In this document: piece after piece, positions 49,401 to 57,368 of the stretch
Layout of the letters: each line of letters opens with the position of its first letter
How positions within the stretch are numbered: the first letter of the stretch is position 1
Source: an uncultured Collinsella sp.
GTDB lineage: Bacteria > Actinomycetota > Coriobacteriia > Coriobacteriales > Coriobacteriaceae
NCBI GenBank assembly: GCA_958435945.1
Contig: CAUBIC010000014.1
Location: forward strand, 1-64,000
Length of the DNA stretch: 64,000 nucleotides
Direction: 5' to 3'
The notes under the pieces: model-generated
What the model was told of the DNA's origin: nothing
The model's database searches: none
Seen by the model: the letters and a program-made list of their open reading frames with translations, nothing else
Program-made: the position numbers and the translations under genes

Positions 49401-50118
49401 GGGCGAGCTGCCGCTTACCGAGGAGGCCACGGCACGCCTGACCGCACTTTCCGAGTTCCAGGACCTGGGCAGCGGCATGCGCATCGCCATGCGCGACCTG
49501 GAGATTCGCGGCGCTGGCTCGCTTATGGGCGCCGAGCAGCACGGCAATCTGTCGAGCGTGGGCTTTGACCTGTTTACGCAGATGCTGGGCCAGGCCGTGG
49601 CCGAGGCGCGCGGCGATGACGACGCCGGCGTGGAGGCGGCGAGCGTGGGCATTAACCTGCCGGCCGACTATTTCTTGTCCGAGGAGTACCTGCCGGCGGT
49701 GGACCAGCGCGTGCTCGTATACCGCAAGCTCGCGGCTGCAGAGGACCTGGAGAGTATCGACGAGGTACAGGAAGAGACCGAGGCCGCGCATGGTGAGCTG
49801 CCGTTGGCGGGGCTTAACCTGTTCAATCGCGCGCGCATCCGCATCCGCGGCGAGCGCCTGGGGCTCGAGAGTGTCACGCTCAGCGGCGGACGCATCACGT
49901 TTTTGGGCGTCGACGTGCCCAAGAAGGTGGCCTATGAGCTTAAGACTCGCTATGGCGCGGTGAACTTCCCCAAGAGCCGCAAGCTGTCGGTGCCTTACAA
50001 GGCGGGCGCCGGTGCGGGCAGCGGCCTGGGTCGCGGTCTCGACGCCAACGACGGCACCGGCCCGGTGGCCGCGGCACTCATGCTGCTGCAGCAATTAGGC
50101 GCGAGTGACGATGACTGA
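46486..50118 (+). CDS. mfd: transcription-repair coupling factor
   Basis: ATP-dependent translocase that releases RNA polymerase stalled at lesions and recruits UvrA. The 1210-residue product has a UvrB-like N-terminal part (FRVHGDTVEVFPA), an RNA polymerase-interaction domain (PGDYVVHATHGIALF), the RecG-like translocase with Walker A CGDVGFGKTEVA, DEEQRFG and SATPIPRTMQM, and a C-terminal UvrA-masking domain. The length is normal. The start at 46486 has CGGAGG upstream. Codons are strongly GC-biased throughout. Confidence 0.98.
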   Translation: MLIHRIAAQLYTAEALQTVEAGLDAGEDVTLAVSQSGRTLMAAAQFARRPRPTVYIVSGEDAAERAARSLAAYVGLAHVCRFPERKDYPWREQAPDDAVVAQRCEALGRIVRGDNCIMVASARALLRCVPPVESRYWESTTFAVGEEIPFDEVPQRLVGMGYTNAGAADAPGLFRVHGDTVEVFPAQEKAPVRIEFFGDEIDRIRRMVSSTGQTIGNEDSIEIFPCRELALTDDAVHNMHVALYRASQDDSKLAALLEMVDARIVTPELDRFLPVMYGQTVSPLAHVSGKALVVLSEPRSLFDDCLRAYEDIEARAGEAGIDRLDGLYVRAQQLDFGAQQRLNYVSLIRAGGAVTAELKIEQPAIAGSDNRFMTRVQEVVGKRYACVFAIPDRGARESMELTFGDEGITFEESLTAAPENAGVIGEHVRVAAADSADRAARQEAHASIRERKVDALNARSLEAGAAQAAAGAAVPTISRGRVTFVDAALPQGVVVPDANLAVFSIADLNARMDANRARSRRKVDITQITFPFKPGDYVVHATHGIALFSEIARQEVGGKERDYFLLEYADGDKLYVPLEQVDRITRYVGPDGDKPRLTRLNTADWTRATNKARKNAKKLAFDLVDLYTRRSSITGIACPPDTPEQIEMEESFPYDETRDQLEAIADIKADMEAPKPMDRLLCGDVGFGKTEVALRAAFKCVDSGRQVMVLCPTTILAQQHYETFFERFAPFGLEVEVLSRFRTPAQQKRALKAFAEGTIDVLIGTHRLLSADVNPKNLGLVIIDEEQRFGVQHKEQLKNLREQIDVLTLSATPIPRTMQMATSGVRDMSLITTPPTGRRPVIVHVGEYDPDVVSAAIRLEVGRGGQVYYVSNRVKTIDDAVARVHEAAPEARVGVAHGKMSPREVEDVMIEFATKKIDVLIATTIVESGIDNATANTLIIEDSQRLGLAQLYQLKGRVGRSATQAYAYFMFPGELPLTEEATARLTALSEFQDLGSGMRIAMRDLEIRGAGSLMGAEQHGNLSSVGFDLFTQMLGQAVAEARGDDDAGVEAASVGINLPADYFLSEEYLPAVDQRVLVYRKLAAAEDLESIDEVQEETEAAHGELPLAGLNLFNRARIRIRGERLGLESVTLSGGRITFLGVDVPKKVAYELKTRYGAVNFPKSRKLSVPYKAGAGAGSGLGRGLDANDGTGPVAAALMLLQQLGASDDD

Positions 50119-50133
50119 CAAGTAAGGGGCGTA

Positions 50134-50159
50134 GCGGGGCGGAGTCAACTTTGCCCCGC
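50134..50159 (+). terminator. weak hairpin after mfd
   Basis: GCGGGGC/GCCCCGC (50134-50140 with 50153-50159), loop of 12, no T-tract. Confidence 0.45.
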
Positions 50160-50198
50160 CACGTTGCAGGTTGATTCCAGCCACATCGAAAGGAAAGC

Positions 50199-51062
50199 AT
50201 GTTCGGATACATCTATAAGAAAGATGTCGCCATTATCGCGGTTATCCTTGCCCTTTGCCTGGGCGTGGGCAGCTTCTTCGATTATCAGATCTCGAGCGCG
50301 CTGTTCAACATCGGCAGCATGTACGGCCGCTTTATCGAGGCTGCCGGCGAGCTGCCGTTTGAGCTGACGGCGAGCATCGCAGGCGTTATGCTCGTGCGAG
50401 CGGTGCGTCCCGACTCCAGGGGGAGCAAATGGCTCGCCGTGCTCGGCATCCTCGTTAACGTTGGTCTGGCTGGCTACGAGATCGTTTCGTCCCTGCGGGT
50501 TGGCGGCAAACTCATTGCCGTTCAGCTGGTGCTGACGTTTGTGCTGGTGATTGCTGCTAACTTTATCGTCTATCGTCTCACGCGCGACACCGCGCCCGAC
50601 GAGCTTATGCGCTGGGCGTTGATGGTGCTGGCCGTGTGGGCCGCTCAAGCCATCATCCTCAACGTCATTGTTAAGCCGCTGTGGTCGCGCCCGCGCATGC
50701 GCGTGATCGAGGTGACGCAGGGGCTCGATTTTCAGCCGTGGTGGGTGATTGGCAACCCCGACAAGTGGGCCTTTATCGCCGCCGGCGTGATCAAGGACGG
50801 CTTCAAGTCGTTTGCGAGCGGACACACGGCGCATGCGGCGATCGGCCTTATGCTCGCCGGGCTTCCCGCGGCAGCCTTTACGGAAAAGCCTTCGCGTCGC
50901 CGTGTGATCTTTTGGGCGGCGGCTGTGGTCGCGGCGCTCGTCGCGTTTGGCCGCATCGTGATCGGAGCGCACTTTTTGAGTGACGTGAGCTGCGGTTTTG
51001 CTCTGGTACTGGCACTTGAGTGCCTTGCCGCGCGCATTGCCTATCCCAGCGGCGTACAATAG
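50199..51062 (+). CDS. PAP2-family membrane phosphatase
   Basis: A 287-residue membrane protein with about six helices. PAP2 motifs are KPLWSRP (a shortened first motif), FASGHTAHA, and RIVIGAHFLSD (R-x5-H-x3-D). The family includes undecaprenyl- and phosphatidyl-phosphate phosphatases; this one could recycle lipid carriers. GAAAGGA precedes the start. Confidence 0.9.
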   Translation: MFGYIYKKDVAIIAVILALCLGVGSFFDYQISSALFNIGSMYGRFIEAAGELPFELTASIAGVMLVRAVRPDSRGSKWLAVLGILVNVGLAGYEIVSSLRVGGKLIAVQLVLTFVLVIAANFIVYRLTRDTAPDELMRWALMVLAVWAAQAIILNVIVKPLWSRPRMRVIEVTQGLDFQPWWVIGNPDKWAFIAAGVIKDGFKSFASGHTAHAAIGLMLAGLPAAAFTEKPSRRRVIFWAAAVVAALVAFGRIVIGAHFLSDVSCGFALVLALECLAARIAYPSGVQ

Positions 51063-51107
51063 CTCCGTTTGAATCATCTGACCGATACCCGGTAAGAGAG
51101 GATTGCC

Positions 51108-52133
51108 ATGCTCGCGTTCAACAACGATTATTCCCACGGCGCACACCCGACGGTGCTGCAGGCGCTCGTCGATACCAACATGGAGCCACAGCCCGGCTAC
51201 GGTACCGATGCGCATACCGAGCGCGCCAAGCAACTTATTCGCGAGGCCTGCCAGGCCCCCGATGCCGACGTGTTTTTTCTGGTGGGCGGCACGCAGGCCA
51301 ACGCGACGGTGATCGACATGCTGCTCGCGCCGTACGAGGGCGTCGTTGCTGCCGAGACTGGCCACGTCGCCTGTCACGAGGCGGGCGCCATCGAGTTTGG
51401 CGGCCACAAGGTGCTCACCATCCCCGGCTACGAGGGCAAGATGCACGCCGAAGATCTCGAAAACTATATCCAGGTGTTCTACGAAAACGAGAGCTACGAG
51501 CACACGGTGTTCCCGGGCGCCGTGTACGTGAGCCTGTCGACCGAGTACGGCACGCTGTACTCCAAGGTCGAGCTCGCGGCGATTCACGCGGTGTGCCAGA
51601 AGCATGAGATTCCGCTGTTTGTGGATGGTGCTCGCCTGGCCTATGCGCTGGCGGCCGATGAGTGCGACATTACCCTGCCCGAGCTGGCGCAGCTGTGTGA
51701 CGTGTTCTACATCGGCGGCACCAAGTGCGGCGCGCTCTGCGGCGAAGCTGTGGTGTTCTGCGGCATGCACGCCCCGGCGCATCCCATTCCTCGCATTAAG
51801 CAACATGGCGCGCTGCTTGCCAAAGGCCGCCTGACGGGCGTGCAGTTTGAGGCGCTCTTTACCGATGGCCTGTATTTTGAGATTGGTCGACAGGCGATCG
51901 AAACCGCGCAGGCGCTTCGTCGCGTGCTGCACGAGCACGGCTACCGGTTCTTCTTGGAGACGCCGACTAACCAGCAGTTTGTGATTCTGCCCAACGAAGA
52001 TATGGCCCGCATTCGCGAGCATGCCTCGATCGAGTACTGGGAAAAGTACGACGAGACCCACACGGTGGTGCGTTTTTGTACCAGCTGGGCCACGACGCAG
52101 GAGGACATCGACGCGCTGGCGGCTGTCCTGTAG
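51108..52133 (+). CDS. low-specificity threonine aldolase-like PLP enzyme
   Basis: A 341-residue fold-type I pyridoxal-phosphate enzyme related to L-threonine aldolase, which splits threonine or allo-threonine to glycine and acetaldehyde. It has the cofactor Lys206 in YIGGTKCG, Asp173 in FVDGARLAYA, and GGTQANATVID for phosphate binding. Beta-eliminating lyases of the same superfamily are an alternative. GAGAGGA lies upstream of the ATG. It ends at a good terminator. Confidence 0.9.
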   Translation: MLAFNNDYSHGAHPTVLQALVDTNMEPQPGYGTDAHTERAKQLIREACQAPDADVFFLVGGTQANATVIDMLLAPYEGVVAAETGHVACHEAGAIEFGGHKVLTIPGYEGKMHAEDLENYIQVFYENESYEHTVFPGAVYVSLSTEYGTLYSKVELAAIHAVCQKHEIPLFVDGARLAYALAADECDITLPELAQLCDVFYIGGTKCGALCGEAVVFCGMHAPAHPIPRIKQHGALLAKGRLTGVQFEALFTDGLYFEIGRQAIETAQALRRVLHEHGYRFFLETPTNQQFVILPNEDMARIREHASIEYWEKYDETHTVVRFCTSWATTQEDIDALAAVL

Positions 52134-52151
52134 TCTGATGTAATGACGAGG

Positions 52152-52190
52152 GGCCGCCTTGCGCTGGGTTTGGCGCAGGGCGGCCTTTGC
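52152..52190 (+). terminator. threonine aldolase terminator
   Basis: A 13-base interrupted stem (52152-52164 with 52173-52185) followed by TTTGCTTTT. It lies 20 bases before the next gene. Confidence 0.8.
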
Positions 52191-52210
52191 TTTTGAGGGG
52201 GAGGGGCTGC

Positions 52211-52801
52211 ATGCCCGAGATGTCCGAGCCGACGATTCGTCTGGCGACGCCCGAAGACGCGCCGGCGTTGCTTGCCATCTATGAGCCGTATGTGCGCCAG
52301 ACGGCGATTACCTGCGAATACGAGGTGCCGAGCGTTGAGGAGTTCGCCGGGCGCATCGAGCGTACGCTCAAGCGCTATCCGTATCTGGTGATGGAGCTGG
52401 ACGGGCATCCGGTAGGCTATGCCTATGTGAGTCCGCTTAACAGCCGCGAGGCATACGACTGGTCGGTCGAGACATCGATCTACCTTGCGCGCGACGTGCG
52501 CCACGGCGGGCTGGGCCGCAAGCTGCACGATGCGCTCAAGCAATGCCTGATCGCGATGGGCATCACCAATATGTGCGCGCTCATCGCCGTGCCGCACGAC
52601 AAGGACGACGAGTATCTGACGCACAACAGTCAGGATTTCCATGCCCATATGGGCTACCGCCTGGTGGGTGCCTTTGACCGCTGTGCCCAGAAGTTCGGCC
52701 GCTGGTACGACATGTGCTGGATGGAGCTGGTCCTAGCCGAGCGCACGCCCAACCAACCCAAGCCAACCTGGTTCCCCGACCTCCCCAAACCTACCATTTA
52801 G
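52211..52801 (+). CDS. GNAT acetyltransferase, phosphinothricin-acetyltransferase-like
   Basis: A 196-residue N-acetyltransferase. The order IRLATPEDAPALLAIY, SPLNSREAYDWSVETSIYLARDVRHGGLGRKL (shown as separate blocks around the acetyl-CoA loop HGGLG) and HAHMGYRLVGAF is typical of PAT/YncA-like GNATs that acetylate amino-acid-like compounds. The substrate is unknown. GGGGGAGGGG precedes the ATG at 52211. It converges on the GntR gene 21 bases away. Confidence 0.88.
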   Translation: MPEMSEPTIRLATPEDAPALLAIYEPYVRQTAITCEYEVPSVEEFAGRIERTLKRYPYLVMELDGHPVGYAYVSPLNSREAYDWSVETSIYLARDVRHGGLGRKLHDALKQCLIAMGITNMCALIAVPHDKDDEYLTHNSQDFHAHMGYRLVGAFDRCAQKFGRWYDMCWMELVLAERTPNQPKPTWFPDLPKPTI

Positions 52802-52826
52802 GGACAGGTCTATTTTGGCAGGTTAG
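52801..52826. repeat. half copy of the CCTACCAAAA repeat
   Basis: The reverse complement of this stretch closely matches 60304-60326 (ACCTGCCAAAAT then ACCTGTCC). It spans the convergent stop codons of the acetyltransferase and GntR genes. Confidence 0.6.
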
Positions 52827-53545
52827 CCGATGGGCTCGGTGTATTTGGCGCGGTCGGTGCGTTGGATGCGCTTGGAGACATGGAGCGGGCGGCCGTCGGT
52901 GTCGTAGACGTAGTCGGTGATCAGGATCAGCGCCTGCCCGCGCTCAACGTTGAGCAAAAACGCCTCGTTTTGCGAGGCATAGCACACCTCAAAGGTCTTG
53001 TGCCCCTGTGCCGGCGCGCGATGGAATTCTTGACGCAGCGTGGCGTAGAGCGAACCGTTGATATCGCGATCGATGAGTGCCTCAAAGCTTGGCGGCAGAT
53101 AGGTGGTCTCCAGGCACAGCGGCGCATCGTCCAGATAACGCAGGCGGACAAGTTTGACGAGCTTGCTGCCCACGGCGGCATCAAAGAACTTAGCTATGCT
53201 GCCGCCCGCCTTGGTAAAGCCCGAGTCCACCGTGCGCGTGGTGGGCTTCATGCCCTGACCCTGGACCTGCGCCGTATAGCTCGAAAACACCAGGTTGTTC
53301 TCGTGGAGCGCCGGCGTGTCGGCCACAAAGGCGCCACGCCCGCGCTCGGTGCGCACCAGACCCTCATCGACGAGCACCTTAAGGGCATGGCGCACGGTGC
53401 TGCGCGACAGCCCCGATTCGTCCATGAGTTCCATTTCGGACGGCAGCTTGTCTCCGCGTGCGTAGGTGCCGGAGGCAATGCGGTCGCGCAGCATGCCCGC
53501 CAAGCGCTCGTATTGGGCCAGTTTCTTTTTAGACGAAGCGTTCAT
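52823..53545 (-). CDS. GntR/HutC-family regulator with UTRA domain
   Basis: A 240-residue repressor: winged-helix domain (about 10-75, LPSEMELMDESGLSRSTVRHALKVL) and a UTRA ligand-binding domain (LVRLRYLD, CLETTYLP). Members of this subfamily bind sugar phosphates and release DNA. It is divergent from the SIS deglycase gene at 53753, which it probably controls from the shared 207-base gap containing two dyads. It is a paralogue of the regulator at 62564. Confidence 0.93.
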   Translation of the reverse strand: MNASSKKKLAQYERLAGMLRDRIASGTYARGDKLPSEMELMDESGLSRSTVRHALKVLVDEGLVRTERGRGAFVADTPALHENNLVFSSYTAQVQGQGMKPTTRTVDSGFTKAGGSIAKFFDAAVGSKLVKLVRLRYLDDAPLCLETTYLPPSFEALIDRDINGSLYATLRQEFHRAPAQGHKTFEVCYASQNEAFLLNVERGQALILITDYVYDTDGRPLHVSKRIQRTDRAKYTEPIG

Positions 53546-53588
53546 GCGATCAACCTGTATCTAACCTATATGCGAATCTAATTGAGCA

Positions 53589-53712
53589 TGTATTCAATAC
53601 AACAACAAAACCGCTGGTAGCAAGTTATCGAAAACCGCATCAGCATAATTTCTAAGACAAATATAGCATACAACTAGTCGACATAACCAAAACATGTATG
53701 TAACTTGTATGC
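53589..53712. promoter_or_regulatory. candidate GntR operators in the divergent gap
   Basis: A perfect dyad TGTATT-C-AATACA at 53589-53601 lies near the regulator start. Arms GCATACAA (53666-53673) and TTGTATGC (53705-53712) lie near the deglycase start. Both contain the element TGTAT/ATACA, which suits one regulator binding both sides. Confidence 0.6.
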
Positions 53713-53752
53713 CTGTGATGAGCATCAAACGAAGAAGAAAGGCTGATGCACG

Positions 53753-54745
53753 ATGACTACTCAGGAACAGGTTAAGGATGTCGTCTCCCAGGTTTTGGCT
53801 GATAAGGCAGACAAGGGCGGCATCAAGCGCGTCGTGTGGATTGGCGCCGGCGGATCCAACGGCGGCAACTATCCTGCCCAGTACTTTATGGAGCACGAGG
53901 CCACGCAGGTCGTGAGCTCCAGCTACACAAGCAACGAGTTCGTGCACGCCACCCCTGCTTACGTTAACGAGAACACCCTGGCCGTCGTCGTGTCCATGCG
54001 CGGCACCAAGGAGACCATCGTCGCCGCCCAGGTCGCCAAGGACCACGGCGCCAGCACCATCGCCATCTATGTTGACGAGTCCGGCCTCACCGAGGTCTGT
54101 GACTACAAGATCCAGTATGACAGCCTGGCCGTGGACGAGTCCTGCATGGGCCGTACCAACTCCGCCGTCGTGACCATGATCGCCATGGAGCTCACGCAGC
54201 AGACCGAGGGCTATGCCGAGTACGAGACCGCTATGGCCGCCTTCGACCTGGTCGACCCCATCTATCGCAAGGCCGTCGAGTACACCCGTCCGCTCGCTGC
54301 CAAGTGGGCCGAGCAGAACGCCGACAAGCCCTGCATCAACGTGATGGCTCAGGGTCCGCTCTTTGGTGCCGCCTACGTCTTTAGCATCTGCAACGTGCAG
54401 GAGATGCTGCAGATCGACTCCTGCACCATCAACACCTGCGACTTCTTCCACGGCCCCTTCGAGATCCTGGACAAGCGCACCTCGCTGTTCCAGCTCATCA
54501 GCGTCGGCCGCAGCCGCTGCAACGACGAGCGCGGCATCCGCTTCGTCAACCAGTACGGTGGCGAGCGCGTCTATCAGCTCGACGCCAAGGAGCTTGGCCT
54601 CAACGACATCAAGGACAGCGTGAGCGAGTACTTCAACCACCTGATCTTTGCCCCGATCCTCAACAATGTGTACATGCGCGCGCTCTCTGCCGTCACCCAC
54701 AAGGACTACATGACGCGCCGCTACATGTGGAAGCTTGAGTATTAG
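53753..54745 (+). CDS. SIS-domain protein, FrlB/GfrE-F-type deglycase (copy 1)
   Basis: A 330-residue protein with two sugar-isomerase (SIS) domains: WIGAGGSNGGNYPAQYF and VVSMRGTKETI in the first, MAQGPLFGAAY and DFFHGPFEI in the second. It ends TRRYMWKLEY, the tail style of FrlB/GfrE-F enzymes. These split fructoselysine-6-phosphate or glucoselysine-6-phosphate into glucose-6-phosphate and lysine. Glucosamine-phosphate isomerases are an alternative. AAAGG lies upstream. The structured element at 54745-54890 starts on its last base. It is a paralogue of the gene at 59210. Confidence 0.85.
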   Translation: MTTQEQVKDVVSQVLADKADKGGIKRVVWIGAGGSNGGNYPAQYFMEHEATQVVSSSYTSNEFVHATPAYVNENTLAVVVSMRGTKETIVAAQVAKDHGASTIAIYVDESGLTEVCDYKIQYDSLAVDESCMGRTNSAVVTMIAMELTQQTEGYAEYETAMAAFDLVDPIYRKAVEYTRPLAAKWAEQNADKPCINVMAQGPLFGAAYVFSICNVQEMLQIDSCTINTCDFFHGPFEILDKRTSLFQLISVGRSRCNDERGIRFVNQYGGERVYQLDAKELGLNDIKDSVSEYFNHLIFAPILNNVYMRALSAVTHKDYMTRRYMWKLEY

Positions 54746-54890
54746 TTACGCGGTTTTACCAAACCGCGTAACGGATCGACGCTGCAAACCCACCTGAGCG
54801 GCAATCTGCCTTTCAGCTTCAGCGGCATGACCAGAAGGTCAATGCCGCTTCGCTTCAAGGCACCTTGCTCGCTCAGGTGGGTTTTCGCTG
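54745..54890 (+). repeat. structured intergenic element, copy A
   Basis: It begins with a 12-bp hairpin GTTACGCGGTTT/AAACCGCGTAAC (loop TACC, 54745-54772). A linker with TCGACGCTGC follows. The long hairpin has a 15-bp outer helix (54786-54800 with 54870-54884), a second helix TGCCTT/AAGGCA and an apical stem AGCGGCAT/ATGCCGCT, and the element ends TTTTCGCTG. Copy B at 63284 has the same plan with compensatory changes. It also acts as a plausible terminator. Confidence 0.88.
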
Positions 54891-55142
54891 GCGTTGCCAA
54901 AGCATCGGCGTCGCCTTGGCCCAGATGCGGCACTTGGAGACGTTCGGCACTTGGGGACAGTCCTAGTCATTGGGGACAGGTTACTTTGCACCAAGTTGGC
55001 GCATATGAACCTGACCCCTTTGCACCAATGGGTTGTAGCGGTAGAGCAGATTTTTCCGCTCGCCGATTTGTGTCTTGAAAAATGTATATAACGACTATAA
55101 CGTAGTATGAAACATATTGGAAACAATACCGAGGAGGCTGCG
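54891..55142. other. gap before the DMT transporter gene
   Basis: It contains two runs of GGGGACAG text (near 54954 and 54972), including CTAGTCATTGGGGAC shared with 25309, and TTTGCACCAA twice (near 54987 and 55019). Two direct TATAACG repeats (55087-55093, 55096-55102) lie 40-55 bases before the gene start, near a TTGAAA that could be a -35 element. Confidence 0.5.
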
Positions 55143-56225
55143 TTGAAGAAAAGCAATCTGGGCTATGTGCTGGTACTGATCGCCGCGCTTATGTGGGGCA
55201 GCATCGGAATCTTTGTAAACGGCATTGCGGCCATGGGCGTTTCGTCTCAGAGCATGGCGGCCTTACGCTTGTTGGTCGGAGCGCTTATCTTGGCGCCGGT
55301 CCTGATGTTTATGGGCTGCCGTCCGGGTGAGGGGTCTACCGTGGCTCAGGGTCCCCTGACGCTATTCAAGGCAAGCCCCAAAGAGCTCGTCCCCTGCGCG
55401 CTTGTCGGTATCGTCGGTTTAGCCGCCGCCAACACCTGCTATTACGAGTGCATGCGTGAGGTGGGTATGTCTACGGCCTCGGTGCTGCTCTACACCTCGC
55501 CGGTGTTTGGCGTCATGCTCGGCCGCGTGCTTTATCGCGAGGACGTGACCCCCAACAAGCTCGTTGCCATTGTCTTTAACATCGTTGGCTGCGTGCTTGC
55601 GGTGACCAATGGCGACCTTTCCGGTTTTCATTTTTCGGTTTGGGGCGTCACGTCGGGCGTGATTGCAGGCCTTTGTGGTGCGTCGCTCGCGGTGTTTAGC
55701 CGGATAGCAACCAAGACGGTCCACCCGCTGGCTGTCACGTTTTGGGGCTTTGTTTTTGGCGGTGCGGTTATGGCGGCTATCGCGGCTCCGTGGCCGGATG
55801 TCGCCGCGGCAATGTCGCCACAGCTGCTGCTGCTGTTCCTTGGCTTTGGACTCATCCCCACAGCCGTGGCTTACATCTTATATATGCAGGGTCTGTCCAT
55901 GGGGCTCGAGACATCGAAAGTTCCCGTCGTAATGTCTTTCGAGACGGTCGTTACCGTACTGGTGGGCATTGGTGTCTATGCCGAGCCCGCCGGCGTGATC
56001 AAAGTCCTGGGCATCGTGCTGGTGCTCGCGTCCATCCTGATTATGAACACCGACTTCTCCAAGCTGCGCAACAGTGTGTTTGTCGGTCATGTTGTTGAGA
56101 GCATGACCTTTAAGCCCAACGCGTGGTGGACGGAGAAATCGCAGGACATGGATCTGTTTAAGGAGCGCACCGGCATTGCGCTGGAACCCACCGTACAGGA
56201 AAGCCCCTGGTACTTCGTGCGATAG
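55143..56225 (+). CDS. EamA/DMT-family transporter
   Basis: A 360-residue drug/metabolite transporter with ten predicted membrane helices in two EamA repeats (LIAALMWGSIGIF; LGFGLIPTAVAYILYMQGL). DMT proteins usually export amino acids or other metabolites. A hydrophilic C-terminal extension of about 50 residues ends in SPWYFVR. The TTG at 55143 is the better start because GAGGAGG lies six bases upstream; the ATG at 55107 has no ribosome site. In this locus it could export lysine or another deglycation product (inference). Confidence 0.85.
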   Translation: MKKSNLGYVLVLIAALMWGSIGIFVNGIAAMGVSSQSMAALRLLVGALILAPVLMFMGCRPGEGSTVAQGPLTLFKASPKELVPCALVGIVGLAAANTCYYECMREVGMSTASVLLYTSPVFGVMLGRVLYREDVTPNKLVAIVFNIVGCVLAVTNGDLSGFHFSVWGVTSGVIAGLCGASLAVFSRIATKTVHPLAVTFWGFVFGGAVMAAIAAPWPDVAAAMSPQLLLLFLGFGLIPTAVAYILYMQGLSMGLETSKVPVVMSFETVVTVLVGIGVYAEPAGVIKVLGIVLVLASILIMNTDFSKLRNSVFVGHVVESMTFKPNAWWTEKSQDMDLFKERTGIALEPTVQESPWYFVR

Positions 56226-56373
56226 AGGATTGCGCGCAGGGTCTGACCTCGGGTTATCCAGCCAGCGCCGGCCTACCCGGCCCCAACGTTTCGAGTACGT
56301 TAAACCCGTCAACGGTCGATTTTCACCCGCGAACGGTCTTTATACTAATTAGCAATATCCGCAACGTATAAGA

Positions 56374-56392
56374 CGTTATAATGACCATAACG
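56374..56392 (+). promoter_or_regulatory. candidate operator ahead of the PTS operon
   Basis: CGTTATA (56374-56380) and ATAACG (56387-56392) form an inverted repeat just before the IIAB ribosome site. The same heptamer occurs upstream of the DMT transporter and of the second GntR gene. Confidence 0.5.
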
Positions 56393-56408
56393 AAAAGGAG
56401 GAGGCAAG

Positions 56409-57332
56409 ATGAATCAGATCATTCTCGCATCTCATGGCGGCCTGGCCGCAGGCGCCAAAGACACGCTCGAGATGGTTCTCGGCGACGTGTCGAACGTCCA
56501 CGTCGTGTCGCTTGCTCGTGACGACAAGGAGCCCATCACCAATAAGGTGGACGCCATGATCGCCACGTTCAACACGGACGACACCGTCTATGTGCTGACC
56601 GATATGCTCGGCAGCTCGGTCAACAACAACATGGTCGAGCTTTCCAAGAACGGCACGAAGTTCACGGTTGTCAGCGGTTTCAACATTCCGCTGGCACTGA
56701 CGCTCGCTATGAGCCCCGTCCCCGTCAAGGGCGCCGAGCTCGCGGCCCTCATCAACGAGGCCCGCACCGGCCTGACCAACCCCAACGCACCGGTCGAGGC
56801 TGCCGCGGCTCCCGCCAAGAAGGCCAAGGCGCCCCGTCACAGCTCCGGTCCCGCCAAGATCGTCCTCGCACGTCTTGACTACCGTCTGCTGCACGGCCAG
56901 GTCGTCTTTACCTGGACCACCAAGGTTCAGGCCGAGCGCATCATCGTCGTCGACAACGCTGCCGCCAACGATGACATCAAGAAGGGCGCTCTTAAGCTGG
57001 CCAAGCCCCAGGGCGTTCGCCTGAACGTCTTCACCGTCGAGCGTGCCCTCGCCAAGATGGACAAGCTCAACACCCTCGGCGAGCGCGTCATGTTCGTCTT
57101 TGGCAACACTGCCGAGATGCTGCAGTTCTGCCAGGGCTACAAGCTCGACGCCATCAACCTGGGCGCCACCGCCAACCACGACGGTGCCGATCAGGTCGGC
57201 GGCAAGGACAGCTCCGTCTTCCTCGACGCCACCCAGAAGGCCGACGTCAACCAGCTGCTCGACATGGGCATTAAGCTCTACGTCCAGCAGACCCCTACGT
57301 ATCAGAGCGTCGATATCGACGCCAAGCTGTAA
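56409..57332 (+). CDS. mannose-family PTS enzyme IIAB (fused)
   Basis: A 307-residue phosphotransferase. The IIA domain has phospho-His9 (LASHGGLAAG). An Ala/Pro/Lys linker (about 125-148) leads to a IIB domain with phospho-His162 (LDYRLLHGQVVFTW). Phosphate passes from HPr through both His to the sugar during uptake. In the Salmonella gfr locus IIA and IIB are separate proteins; fusion is common in mannose-type PTS. AAAGGAGGAG precedes the start. It heads an operon with IIC, IID and a deglycase. Confidence 0.95.
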   Translation: MNQIILASHGGLAAGAKDTLEMVLGDVSNVHVVSLARDDKEPITNKVDAMIATFNTDDTVYVLTDMLGSSVNNNMVELSKNGTKFTVVSGFNIPLALTLAMSPVPVKGAELAALINEARTGLTNPNAPVEAAAAPAKKAKAPRHSSGPAKIVLARLDYRLLHGQVVFTWTTKVQAERIIVVDNAAANDDIKKGALKLAKPQGVRLNVFTVERALAKMDKLNTLGERVMFVFGNTAEMLQFCQGYKLDAINLGATANHDGADQVGGKDSSVFLDATQKADVNQLLDMGIKLYVQQTPTYQSVDIDAKL

Positions 57333-57368
57333 TCAACCAGGCTTTTGCCTGACTGAAAGGAGAAGGGT

